Source: Acrasis kona (Eukaryota > Heterolobosea > Eutetramitea > Acrasida > Acrasidae). Taken from it: a stretch of DNA of 64,000 nt. Positions 10,412-20,776 of the stretch are shown piece after piece (the stretch's first letter is position 1; every line of letters starts with the position of its first letter). A program made the position numbers and the translations under genes. The notes below the pieces were generated by a model. That model was not told the DNA's origin. It searched no databases and saw only the letters and a program-made list of their open reading frames with translations. The stretch covers positions 62,001 through 126,000 of the forward strand of contig JAOPGA020000797.1 of assembly GCA_026419775.2 (NCBI GenBank), written 5' to 3'.

Positions 10412-11091
10412 TTATTGGAATGCACCAAAAGTCAGTTTGGACAAGAATGATTGCTCTATTTGCTTTGCTTCTCTTGCAACTCCAATGCTGTTGATCTTCT
10501 TGCAACTCTCTGGTAGTTCAAATACGGATTGGTCTTTCAAAGTATCAGCTGATTCATAGTTCAAAAAGTATTGAGCGGTAGTGGAAGGGGTGTTGGTTAT
10601 CCCAGAAATCAAGATGTAGGTGTCAGGGTATCTATGATGTGATTATTAGTTGTGTAAACACGAGTTAAACTTACTTGTCCTTTGCAACAAATAGTTGGGT
10701 ACCATTTAGGGCTATTGAATATGCCCTTACTCCGGCAATAGTTAAAGGTCTGATAGAGTCCACTTTTACTACCTGGCATTTAACCTCCCATGGGAATGAA
10801 CCTGGTGCTTTAACGCATCTGTCGTTAGTGTGGAAATAGATTTTATCATTAATGAAGTAAGATGCGGAGGAAGACTTCTTGTCAAAAATTACACCTTTCT
10901 TCTTACCCAAGTCAAATGCAATAGATTGTTGGACCTGAATATTGGATTGGTATACCTCAATGCTTTAATGTAGTAGTTAGAATGTAGCTTTGCAAATAAA
11001 CATACTCAGAGGAGTAGGCGGGTGGTTGGCAATAGTTGATTTCAATTGCAGTTGCAACAGCGAGTAGTAACGCGAGCGCAATGTACTTCAT
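10412..11091 (-). CDS. Small secreted protein of unknown family
   Basis: Three exons (11091-11006, 10962-10675, 10631-10412) give 197 residues. The protein opens with a clear signal peptide (MKYIALALLLAVATA) and has no later membrane segment, so it should be secreted or lumenal. The mature part has a few cysteines (INYCQPP, NDRCVKAP, VKCQVV, ESCKKIN) and beta-rich stretches such as YSIALNGTQLFVAKD and DTYILISG. I do not recognise the family. Both splice joins restore frame without stops, and the signal peptide is in the first exon, which supports the model. Confidence 0.7.
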
Positions 11092-11599
11092 TTGATTGTT
11101 TTTTGAAACGTTTTCTGCCATTGATCATCAATTTAAAGTGGGGGACACTCCGAAACTCCTTTGATTTTGAACCTTCCTTTATTTCATTTTGCAGGATCAA
11201 AGTGCTTTTTGTCAAATCCACAAATCCGGAGTATTCACGGAGACGTTTACAATTGATAGAATTCCAGTTATAGTTCTTTGAGGCTTTGACAGGAATTAAA
11301 AGAACAAGGAAGTAATAAGATAAATAAAGTTTTCGTTCACAAGATCTATCAGCGTCGACAATGTGCGGCGAAGTCCGCACTAGGAGGTAAGGTAGAGGTA
11401 CAGTGAGGTTTGATACTTCTTCTCCGGTCCTTGTAAGGGTGAAAACCAAACAAAACCTTTTTGTTAATTGTTGTAACTTATTGTAATTAAAATCTAGATT
11501 ATTACCTGGATTAGTATAAAGGCTCTATTATTAATAACAATCGTAGTTACCATAGTTGGTCATAATTTTATCTGGAAATTCGAACAAACTAGTTAACAA
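11092..11599. promoter_or_regulatory. Shared upstream region of two divergent genes
   Basis: These 508 bp lie between the starts of the minus-strand secreted protein and the plus-strand membrane protein at 11600, so both promoters must be here. A 135-codon antisense frame crossing it and the signal-peptide exon shows no protein-like features. I see no further element. Confidence 0.5.
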
Positions 11600-12262
11600 A
11601 TGTCTGCACCTTTGATCAGAGAGACTTCGCTAGTACCGGACTCCCTTAATATTAGCGTGTCACCAGCCACACTATCGCCTAGAATCACAGCAGCAGCTCT
11701 AGACGATGACGGAGATGTAATAGTAAATGTGCAAACAACACCCAAAACGCCAAACACGAATAATGAAGGACCTGCATTTAAGAATGTAGTTCTCACGCCC
11801 ATAGTAGTAAAAGCTCCAGGGGCACAGGATGCCCCTAAAACAGAGATTAAACAGATTCAACAAAAGGAGCCCGAAAAAAAACCTGAACCAAAACAAGCAG
11901 CACCAGTAGCACCAGGTTTACCAGTGGAGAGATTCTACTTGTACAACTGCATATTTATCTTACTAGGACAGATATTAAGTGTTACTTTTGTTATATTAGC
12001 GTGTATATTTATTGGAATCATAGGGATTAACGCTGCCGTCGTTGCGCTCATTCCAATCAGCTTCATTTTCAGTGCCATACTCATAACATTTGCGCTCTAT
12101 GGCATTGCCAGGTCTTGTCACAAAGTACCGGCCAAGTACGCCAGAAGACAAAGCAAGAGACTAACATTACTCATGTCCACATGCACCGTGCTACAGATAC
12201 TCTTTTTGGTAATACCCATCATCATTCTTCTCGCTTATCAATACAAAGTATACCTCAATTAA
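11600..12262 (+). CDS. Three-helix membrane protein with long cytosolic N-tail, unknown
   Basis: This intronless gene encodes 220 residues. The first 110 are Pro/Thr/Lys-rich and probably disordered, with three TP motifs and a KEPEKKPEPK segment. Three hydrophobic helices follow: about 114-140 (YLYNCIFILLGQILSVTF), 143-170 (AAVVALIPISFIFSAILI) and 191-215 (TVLQILFLVIPIIILLAY). The loop between helices 2 and 3 is basic (RRQSKR). No family was recognised. Its stop is 25 bp from that of the convergent TSET gene. Confidence 0.65.
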   Translation: MSAPLIRETSLVPDSLNISVSPATLSPRITAAALDDDGDVIVNVQTTPKTPNTNNEGPAFKNVVLTPIVVKAPGAQDAPKTEIKQIQQKEPEKKPEPKQAAPVAPGLPVERFYLYNCIFILLGQILSVTFVILACIFIGIIGINAAVVALIPISFIFSAILITFALYGIARSCHKVPAKYARRQSKRLTLLMSTCTVLQILFLVIPIIILLAYQYKVYLN

Positions 12263-12287
12263 AAATCAAAATTTCAAAAATATTTTT

Positions 12288-15200
12288 TTATTTCTTGACC
12301 AACTCACCACAAGTACAATAACTACACTTGTCATCCTCCTCTACCGAATCGCTCTCGATGAACAAGGCACCACAATAACCACACTCCAAATGCCCACCAT
12401 GCTCCTCCTCTATCCAATCAAATGTCTTCCAGCAGAAGCGAATCGCTCCATTGTTCCTTCTCCATACGGCTCCCAATTCCTTATCATCATCCTCACATCC
12501 ATTCTGCTCGCACGCTTGTATCTTGTTCACCACGTCTTGTTTAAACTGAGGTGGAGCCGTTGGTTCCAACTGTCTCAAAATCTCTGCACTGATGCCATAA
12601 TTATTGGCATCCAAATTCCTCTTGACTGCCATGTTGCAACAAACTGTTTTGTGCTTTGGAATGGTGTTGATTTGGGGCAACAAGGATGCAGCCCTTGCAA
12701 TTTCTTGTGCATCTGATTGTTTGGCATCCAATCGCTGAATGTTGAGCAGCACGGCGATCAGCAGCTTGTATTGGGTGCACAATAGTAGATTGGTCTTTTT
12801 CAACACTTGTGACGTGTCCTTGCTCAAGTGTTCGATGGCTTCGTTGACCCTTGGTCTTGCTTCCTTGTATTTGCCCTTTTCAATCAGGGCCATTCCTTGT
12901 TTTAAGCTTTCTGCAGGGTTAATGTTGACGAGAGCGGGTGCTACGGATGGAGCTGGTGCAACGGTGGTGTTGTTGGTGTTACCATTGTTGCCCACGGTGT
13001 TGTTGTTATTTGCGTCCTCTTGTTCGCCTCTTCCTAAAAGTCTTCTACGATTGGGAGCAGCGCCCAATGGTGCACCAAGGCTCAACCCTCCCAAACTCAT
13101 TCGGATGGTATCTGCATCAGCCTCTGCATGGGTCGCCTTGTCCAGATCGATTCTCACGCCTCGTAGCGCCTTCTTTTTCTTTTTGAGACTGCTGGCTGCT
13201 TCATCTCCGCTGCTATCATCTTCGCTACTATCCTGCACAAAGTTCTTTCTCGCATCTTGTTGGTCATTTCTAATCACGTATCCATCTGCATCGAGCTCTA
13301 CGGCCTCTGATGGATTGGTCATCTCATCGGTAGATGTTGGTTGATGAGCGCCGCCAGCTGGACCAGTGGAATCGCTAGCGTTGTTGCTGGGCATTCTGAC
13401 AGGTTGATCCACGCTGCTAGCCGTATCGGTATCATCATTAGCACCAGCCGCTTGATTGCCGCCAAATTCAGATTGAAAGTCCATTTTAGGTGCCATGACC
13501 GATGCACGTTGATTGATGGCATCGGATCTTCGTAGGCCTTGTCCCATCCATACGTTCAAATCATTGGATTCATAAATGGGTGTTACCGTTGTGCCTGCAT
13601 CAGCGATTTGCATGTTATTCTTTAGAGCGGTGCTCAGATCGTTATAATCTCTCATTTCTACATCGTGTGGTTGAATGCTCCAACTAATCAACGGTCCATG
13701 AGCAACGTGCGACATGTTGTCGATGATGACTTGACATGCGATGTGAATGTGATGAAATTGGGAATCATTTTTGCACACCTCGCTCAAGTGCGTCAATCCT
13801 TGATGATGCTGCAGTGCAACGTACAATTGCAACAGCGCATCATAATCACGCATCATTTCGTAACAAGTCTCTGCGTGTTGGAATTGACCATAGTCCATGC
13901 ACAAATCTGCAAGCGATTTCAATTGTTTATGATAATTGGAATCCTTTTGGAATGCGGTGGAATCCGATTCGAATTGAATCTTTAAAATGTCGATGGCGTA
14001 ATTCAAATTCAATCCAGATTTGGCCATTTCGAATCTCACATCCCATGTGAAATTATAAACACTACAAGAGATTAGTTCGCTGGCCAAATCAGCATGACCC
14101 GATGATTGTAGCAACAACAGGGTGGATAGCGATATGCTCCTGCAATCGTATTGATCCACCAATTGTCTCAACAATTGTAATCGTCGTTGATTGTCGGTGA
14201 TGGCCACGATGCACTTGATGAGCGGTTCTGCAAGCGACAAGTGACGAGGTGTTATTTTCGTTCTCTTTGTGGTGTTGCTGGCGAATAGCAAACGATCGGG
14301 CATCACTGCCACCAGCTTTGATTGAGCGGTCATGGTGCACAGCGGAGTGGCTTGGTAATCTCCGGACGTGATTGCATACAATGTATCCACGCTGTTGAAT
14401 AAAAGTGCACTGGCACACCATAGTATGGAATTGTACCTGGGAATGCGATTGTGATGGATTGAATCCACGCAGGATGTGATTTTGAGTGAATTGTTTAAAA
14501 TTAGAATCCTGCGATCGGTCATGACACCGAATGATTGGATCGCGTCAGAGTATTGTAAATCGATGATTGATTCGTCGGCACGTAATTTGAATGTTTTGGT
14601 GGTGTCTAATTGAAGCGGAGATGGTGATGATTCCAATGGGTGTGCAAAGGCGATGGAATGTGTTGCTGCCGAATGGTATAGGATTAAATGTGATTCTTGG
14701 TGTGCGAAACAAAACACTCTGTTGATCTTGTCGGTCAGTGGAATGATCTGTGGTGTGGCGGCAGAATCATTGTAGAAATGAATGTGACGCGAGTCTTCGC
14801 TCAGGATTAAGTACTTGTCGGATCCTAACCAACCACCGTCCATTCCATCTGCTGGTGCGGAATGTTGTGATTTTAAAGTGGTGGCTGCTCTTTGGAATTG
14901 AAGTAGTCCCGCTCCGTTTGTTTGATTGTTGTTGTAATGAGATCCACCAGCGCGTTGATAAAAGATTAAAACTTGATCGGCTCCTTCCGAATAAACTGTT
15001 CTGACGATTTTGTAGAAGGGATCAAAGTTCTAAATGGAGTTAGAGTCTTGATGGATCAGTTTGACTTACTGGTGATGGTTTGATTAATGATAAGGGTTGG
15101 ACTTGATCGGTCGTCATGTTCCACTCACTAATCATGGCGCCGCTCTGCACGTTTTCTATAAAGATGAATGTATTTCTCAACTTGTGAGGAGACGTTGTGT

Positions 15201-16535
15201 CTGCTAGCAATAAATCACTTAATGTACAAGAATAGGAGGCAGCAAAGGCGTTCGAGGGTCTGACATTATAGAGTGGGAGTGAGCAGTAGGGTGACTTGTG
15301 TGTAATGTCAGAGGAAGGTATTTGAAAGTTTTTCCCGTAAAACACAATAGCACCAGTCTTTTGGTTTATGGTGGCGCTTATGGTGGGGATTAGTAATTGT
15401 AGACTCTTGGAGTTCGTCCGGTATGTGGAATCATGAATGGGAACATATAAAGGTTGAATCATATCAAAATCGGAGAGGATACCCTGAATAGTTAGTTTTT
15501 AAATGCTATCAAGACCTTACCTTCATGGTGGGAATTTCTTTTGCATTAATGATGTGGTTAATTGAGATGGCCCTCAAACACCCCTTTGAAGTCAAAGCAA
15601 AAAAGCATGGTAGAGTTGGATGAAAGAATAACGAAGTGATCCAATGTGAAAGGTTGATGCTATTGAACATTATAAAAATCATTATGTTATATGTATCTTA
15701 CGATCCAACCACTCTCGTTTGAACGTCATTTACGACTGCCCACACCTGAACCCTTCCACTTTTATTTCCTGTCACTAATATATCAGTGTTCTTTTTGTTT
15801 CCTCGGTGGAAACAAAGGGCTGTAACTGCAACCTTGCTTTTTTTATCTACACACTCTATTTTATTTTAATACTTTTTAATGAATGAATTAATCACCATCG
15901 AACGTTGCTAATAAAGTATGGGTTTCCGTCTCCCAGATTTTGACCACACCATCAACACTTCCCGAGCACATTAAACTACGAGATGGATGCACAGTTAAGG
16001 CAGAAATTGGCTTTTTGTGAGGGTAACTGGCGCTATTTTTTGAGTCGCAAAATATTTCGATACCAGTTATGTTACTCTAAGAATTAAACGAATCTAAAAA
16101 TATAAAGCATACTGATCCTTGGCGTGCATAAAAAATAAGTGGTCTTGCCCTACTTATAGAAAATACACTAGCAATCGCCCTTTCTGTCATCTTAGTGGGT
16201 ATGTGGAATGCACTGAGTGTTCGAGTGTTTAAATCAATGACGGAGAAGCAACCGTTTCTAAGACTTGCGACAAGAACACTAGTCCCTCCTGTGTACGCAT
16301 GCTCTAAGTGAGTAATTTCGCTCTCGGTATTATAGCTTGATATTCTGGAGCCAGTAGAAGCATCATACTCTAAAGCACAACATGTTATTTAATAGCACAT
16401 AGTCTCAATACCGATAATATCCTTCCTAAATCCAAGTATTATGCGATTATTTTCGTGGTCAAAACTTGCAGCCTTCAATCTACCAGATTTTTTATCGAAG
16501 GGTAGCTGGAGATGGCTCAAGTCCTCCAACTTCAT
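12288..16535 (-). CDS. TSET/TPLATE complex WD40-solenoid subunit (TTRAY2/TWD40-2 type)
   Basis: Seven exons (16535-16412, 16369-16113, 16076-15896, 15855-15702, 15659-15521, 15483-15070, 15029-12288) give 1336 residues, the usual length for the family. TSET is an adaptor-like coat related to COPI and AP complexes. In plants (TPLATE complex) and Dictyostelium it acts in plasma-membrane traffic and endocytosis. The first exons hold WD40 repeats (HPSRSLMCSGSVDGVVKIW, VTGNKSGRVQVW), followed by a second propeller-like part. An alpha-solenoid follows (YGQFQHAETCYEMMRDYD), then a long Asn/Thr-rich linker with DDSSGDEAASS, a TPR-like block (QGMALIEKGKYKEARP) and a C-terminal zinc ribbon (CGYCGALF...CSYCTC). 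The solenoid, TPR and ribbon order matches plant TWD40-2. I am confident of the family, less so of TTRAY2 versus TTRAY1. Confidence 0.82.
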
Positions 16536-16676
16536 TGTCAAATGAATTTTGTAAAGTCAAATTTTATTTGGTCGAAAAGGAGCTTATCATAATGCACGCA
16601 CAACAATCAGGTCATTCAATGTTTATATCGCAATGATTCTCAAATTGACATAGTAATACTGTTTCAATAAAATATT

Positions 16677-16829
16677 TTATTTTTGGTCTTGCTCTTGTTT
16701 TTTCTCCACCAATTCTACAGTTTGATCAAAAGTCATCCCGCCTTGAATGCCATTTGGTACAACAGGAACTACGCCGGTCATGTTATTTTTCTTTTGGTCA
16801 TTTGCATGTGGTTCTTGGTTGCTGTTCAT
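16677..16829 (-). CDS. Very small open frame, doubtful
   Basis: A 50-codon frame begins MNSNQEP and ends VEKKQEQDQK. It is hydrophilic with a central VVPVVPNG stretch. It lies between the divergent TSET start and a gene-poor stretch, and an AT-rich tail follows its stop. No homologue comes to mind. It could be a real micro-protein or chance. Confidence 0.25.
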   Translation of the reverse strand: MNSNQEPHANDQKKNNMTGVVPVVPNGIQGGMTFDQTVELVEKKQEQDQK

Positions 16830-17025
16830 CTTCACCTTCAGTTTATTTATAGATTTTGTAAGCAAAAAAGTTTTCCCGACGATGCAGTTTATTGTGGAGT
16901 ATCACAGTCAGGCTATGCTATAAATCAAGTTTTCCTCATTTAGAAGCAGATCGTAATCACCATAAATTCTAGGTTTAGCAGCTCTGTTAGGCTGAGTACA
17001 CGTGATAGGTCGTAGTCTCGTAGAC

Positions 17026-17259
17026 ATGGAAAAGCCAGAGTTGACGTACTATTTGCACGAGAGCAGAAATTGTACTAGGGAGCTCCGTCGATGTGTCTAT
17101 TGTCGTGAAAACACTCGATTAAATCTTTCAAACGATTTTCTAAAGTTGGACTTGTATTCTGTAGTTCGTCACCTCAAGTACGGGAGAACCAATGAAGAGA
17201 TTAGAAAATTCACAACCTTTATTTTTCAGTGTTTTTTTAGTATTTGTTGTAATTATTAA
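17026..17259 (+). CDS. Small cysteine-containing open frame, doubtful
   Basis: A 77-codon frame starts MEKPELTYYL and contains a cysteine cluster (CTRELRRCVYC) that resembles half a zinc finger, followed by helical sequence (YSVVRHLKYGRTNEEIRKF). The last residues are hydrophobic and read into AT-rich DNA, which suggests the true 3' end or an intron may be missed. No family was recognised. Confidence 0.3.
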   Translation: MEKPELTYYLHESRNCTRELRRCVYCRENTRLNLSNDFLKLDLYSVVRHLKYGRTNEEIRKFTTFIFQCFFSICCNY

Positions 17260-17679
17260 TTACAATAGAGAAGAACATCAAGAAGCGAACACTAGCATGT
17301 GGAGATTGAAGGATGCATTATAGTTCTTATGAACTTCGTATGAACTTGCCAGTATAAAAGGTAACTTAATAATATTTGAATAAAGGTTAAGAAACAATAT
17401 TGATCGTGTAAACACTGTGTATTTACCTTATCTACCTTACGTGTCTATACGACTCTTTATTTCAGTATTCACCAGTAACTAAACGATTTGAGCAATCAAA
17501 AACGACCAGCGTATATAGCTTTTTTAATTATGTTTTACAACCTTACATAAAAGGAATACATTTTATTTAAATAGAATGGAAATTTAAACTTAGATTTAAA
17601 ACTATTATTAGAAGATCTTATCCTATTTAAACAGCTTAGCTGAATGAAAAGCTATTCAAACACAAACACAACAAGTTAA
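17260..17679. promoter_or_regulatory. AT-rich upstream region of the secreted repeat gene
   Basis: These 420 bp are AT-rich with scattered short runs and no credible frame. They immediately precede the ATG at 17680 and must contain its promoter. No specific element was recognised. Confidence 0.45.
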
Positions 17680-18720
17680 ATGAAATTCATTCTAGCTGTC
17701 TTCATTGCTCTAGCAATCATCTTCGCAGTTAACGCTGACTCTTCTCGCCAAAGAAGAAACTCTGATCCCACCACCGCTGCGCCAACCACCGCCGCACCAA
17801 CCACCACCTCACCTCCAGTCCAAGTAACCACAACAGCTGCACCAACCACTTGCCCACCATGCCCATGTGGAACAGTTGATGCCAACCTATCTGGAGATAA
17901 CAATGCTTCCCCAGCCAGAAGACAAAGACGCAACGGCGATAACTGCCCAGTTTGCAAGGCTTGCCCAACTACTGCCGCACCAACCACCACATCCCCACCA
18001 GTCCAAGTAACCACAACAGCTGCACCAACCACTTGCCCACCATGCCCATGCGGAACTGTTGATGCCAACTTATCAGGCGACAACAATGCATCACCTGCAA
18101 GAAGACAAAGACGCAACGGTGACAACTGCCCAGTTTGCAAGGCTTGCCCAACCACCGCCGCACCAACCACCACCTCACCTCCAGTCCAAGTAACCACAAC
18201 AGCTGCACCAACTACATGCCCACCATGCCCATGCGGAACTGTTGACGCTAACTTATCTGGAGATAACAATGCTTCCCCAGCCAGAAGACAAAGACGCAAC
18301 GGTGACAACTGCCCAGTTTGCAAGGCTTGCCCAACTACTGCCGCACCAACCACCACATCCCCACCAGTCCAAGCTACTTCAGAAGCACCAGTAGAATCAT
18401 CCCCACCAGTCCAAGTAACCACAACAGCTGCACCAACCACTTGCCCACCATGCCCATGCGGAACTGTTGATGCCAACTTATCAGGCGATAACAACGCTTC
18501 ACCTGCAAGAAGATTCAGACGCACTGGTGATCACTGCCCAGTATGCAAACAATGCCCAACCACAACCACAACTGCACCAGTTCAAGTAACCAAACCAGTC
18601 ACTAAAGCACCAGTTGGTAACAACGAGAGTGGTGAAGATAACGCAAGAGCTTCCAACTCAGCATCATCGGTCGCATTTGGATCCGCTGCATTAGTAGCAA
18701 TCGTCGTTGCCATGCTGTAA
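17680..18720 (+). CDS. Secreted, probably GPI-anchored tandem-repeat protein with multibasic sites
   Basis: This intronless gene encodes 346 residues. A signal peptide (MKFILAVFIALAIIFAVNA) is followed at once by RQRR, then four 61-residue repeats. Each repeat has a Thr/Pro/Ala mucin-like stretch (TTAAPTTTSPPVQ), CPPCPCG, DANLSGDNNAS with N-glycosylation sequons, a multibasic ARRQRRN site (ARRFRRT in the last), and CPVCKAC. The C-terminus is a Ser/Asn spacer plus a hydrophobic tail (VAFGSAALVAIVVAML), typical of a GPI-attachment signal. It could be a cell-surface or cyst-wall mucin, or a precursor cut at the multibasic sites into small cysteine peptides. Codon use is GC-richer than its flanks. 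Family unknown. Confidence 0.88.
   Translation: MKFILAVFIALAIIFAVNADSSRQRRNSDPTTAAPTTAAPTTTSPPVQVTTTAAPTTCPPCPCGTVDANLSGDNNASPARRQRRNGDNCPVCKACPTTAAPTTTSPPVQVTTTAAPTTCPPCPCGTVDANLSGDNNASPARRQRRNGDNCPVCKACPTTAAPTTTSPPVQVTTTAAPTTCPPCPCGTVDANLSGDNNASPARRQRRNGDNCPVCKACPTTAAPTTTSPPVQATSEAPVESSPPVQVTTTAAPTTCPPCPCGTVDANLSGDNNASPARRFRRTGDHCPVCKQCPTTTTTAPVQVTKPVTKAPVGNNESGEDNARASNSASSVAFGSAALVAIVVAML
17851..18560 (+). repeat. Four-copy 183-bp in-frame tandem repeat
   Basis: The block starting TGCCCACCATGCCCATG recurs at 17851, 18034, 18217 and 18442. The first three spacings are exactly 183 bp. The last is 225 bp because 42 bp (14 codons, TSEAPVESS region) are inserted. Copies differ mainly at third codon positions, so the duplication is recent or homogenised. 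Confidence 0.93.
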
Positions 18721-18902
18721 ATAATTAATAAATTAACAACCTTAAATTATTATTATTACTCTCTCATATTGTACTCCGCTCTTTTTATAAATGATACTTG
18801 ACTCGCTAACATTCACATGAATATTTTACTGGGATTCCCTATTGTACTTGCATTTTGCGGGTTTACCAAAATCAACCAAGGTTCAATGTTAATCTTGAAA
18901 AT

Positions 18903-19320
18903 ATGGCAACAACGGAAGATGCCTCTGAGTTGAATTTTGGAGAAGATTTTGATAAAGCGGAGTGCCTCTCATGCGCGGAAGTCTCATTACTGCTGAAGGA
19001 TAAACGCGATCAGATGAATGATGGCATCAAGTACAAATTTGACCGTTAAACGCCTCTAACTTACCCCTAACAGCGACGTTTTTGAGAAAGCGCTAAAATA
19101 TGTAAATCAGTTTGGAGGCAACCAAAACTCTGAAACCATTAAAGAAATCCGGAAATTAGGCCAAAGGCAACAACTACATCAATTCGAAATAGCCTCTCTT
19201 GCTAATTTAGCAATAGGTGACCTAGAAGAAGCGAAAACATTGCTACCATCCCTCAAAAGGTACACTGACGAAGCCATTACAGACATGTTGAATGATTTGA
19301 CCAACTTGAAAGAAATATAA
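18903..19320 (+). CDS. RPB4: RNA polymerase II subunit Rpb4
   Basis: Two exons (18903-19030, 19074-19320) give 124 residues. Rpb4 pairs with Rpb7 to form the stalk of RNA polymerase II. The N-terminal half has ELNFGEDFDKAECLSCAEV, matching the conserved tip helix. The second exon reads DVFEKALKYVNQFG, then LHQFEIASLANL, EEAKTLLPSL and DEAITDMLNDL, which is the HRDC-like fold of Rpb4. The splice joins Ile-Asn-Asp-Val-Phe through a GTACAA donor and a CTAAC branch with CAG acceptor. The more obvious donor downstream shifts the frame. The stop is 13 bp from that of the convergent glucokinase. Confidence 0.93.
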
Positions 19321-19333
19321 ACTTTACTTTTTA

Positions 19334-20706
19334 TTAATTGAGATGATTTGCAACAAAGTGTGCTCCTTCCAGATTAAAGTTATGAGGAGTCTTTTGTCTG
19401 ACCATATGCTTAGCGACAGGTTCTAACCAATGTCTCTTTGGGTGATTTAAAAACACTTCCTTGTAAATGTCTGCACTCTCTAACACGAAGGACTCGTTTG
19501 CTAATTGATTGTCACCGGTAAAGAAGACACCCTTTACGGAGGGGATCATGACGCAAACATTTTGTGCTGCCTCCATCAGGTACTTGTAGTGGACCAAAAG
19601 TGCTCTTCCCTCTGGTGTGTCGTCTGGATTACCGGACTTGAGGGCCCGTGTTGCGACTATGATAAGATTAACATGTTGCATTCGTTGTGTACTTACTTTC
19701 GACGGGACTTTTTGGTTCATCATTCGTGCTTAACAATGACAATTCAAATTCATGACAGTATTGAAGTCCACGACCACTGCAAATGTCCTCGTACTCAATG
19801 CTTGTCACATCCTTGTAAAGCTTCTTGGACAAGAATTTTAGTCTTTGAATGTCTCTGTCGTAGTACTTGTCTCCTGGTGCGGGATGGGCGATCAAACAAT
19901 GTCCAGCCTCAAGTGGTAGCGGTTGATACTTGATCTCTCCATGGTAATTATCGTTGTACTGAATGATTCCAACACCAAGTCCTGTTCCCATGGACATGAC
20001 GGCGTCTAGTAGGGTTAGGTCCTTCAAGACTTGAGAGTGGTGACTTACAACTAATCTTCTTCAACTTAACCGGTATAGAGCTCTCCTCGTTCGAAACCCA
20101 AAGAGATGCCATGTACTCGCCCAAACGATCCTCAAGGCCTAAACCAATAATTCCAAAGCATGCAGCCTCCAAATCGTTAATAAATCGGGTCTTTCCGCGT
20201 GGGAACAGCTTCTCGTTGAGTTCGTCTACATGTAGGTCTTGTTCTTTCTCAACGTAATTTGTAAGGGCTACGCTGGTGTGGTCTACAACTGGTCCTGCTA
20301 GGGCAACAACACTTCCGAGTGGTACTTTCCTCAGTACATCATAGACGCGATCACCAAGTTTTGCATAGTTACCTCTGAAAACATTCATACTCTTACATTG
20401 GAACTTTACTTCTAACGCCTTGGTAACGTTTGTATCTAAATTCTTGAGGAACAAAGCGGTACGAGTGTTTGTTGCACCGACGTCGATACCAACCACAAAC
20501 TCGAAGTTACAATTGTTTCTTCTGTAATTATCCAAATTGCTTATGAAGTTGTCGAAGTCACTCGCAGTGATGTGTTGGATAGGGTTAGATTTTTGCTTTA
20601 AGTCTTTAACAACTTGTGGACTTTGGGCTTGATTCTTTGCAAGTAGGCTTCTGAGTGCAACTCCAGTAACAGCAGCAATTGGGATTATGATAGACTCTAT
20701 TGACAT
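19334..20706 (-). CDS. GLK: Glucokinase (group B, bacterial-type ROK-unrelated glucokinase)
   Basis: Three exons (20706-20049, 20005-19697, 19656-19334) give 429 residues. The enzyme phosphorylates glucose at C6 with ATP, the entry step of glycolysis. The phosphate-1 loop is VVGIDVGATNTRTAL, the catalytic Asp is in RFINDLEAACFG, and the adenosine motif is SMGTGLGVGII. EAGHCLIAHP and IEYEDICSGRGL complete the glucokinase signature. Family members of this type occur in heteroloboseans and trypanosomatids. The first 25 residues (SIIIPIAAVTGVALRSLLA) are hydrophobic, which is unusual and could be an organelle leader or membrane anchor. The end NHLN is not a PTS1. The first intron was chosen by its CTAAC branch and TAG acceptor, which restores SYAVMSMGTG. 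Confidence 0.92.
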
Positions 20707-20776
20707 TGTTTCTCCTTTTTAAATTTTTGTAAAAAAAGTTTACTCTTACAAGAGTTGTGATGCATGAACTGGCTTC

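Noticed and set aside
11042..11449. A 135-codon minus-strand frame overlapping the first exon of a secreted protein
   Set aside because: The overlapping exon has a clear signal peptide and correct splicing. This frame has no domain or composition of a protein.
17676..18524. A 282-codon open frame antisense to the secreted repeat gene
   Set aside because: It is a by-product of the repeat and its codon bias. The sense frame has a signal peptide, sequons and a GPI tail, while the antisense protein has low-complexity Val/Gly repeats and no start context.
20030..20048. A 19-nt intron (GTAAGT...CAAG) in the glucokinase gene
   Set aside because: Using the TACTAG acceptor further on gives a 43-nt intron with a CTAAC branch and restores the conserved SYAVMSMGTG.
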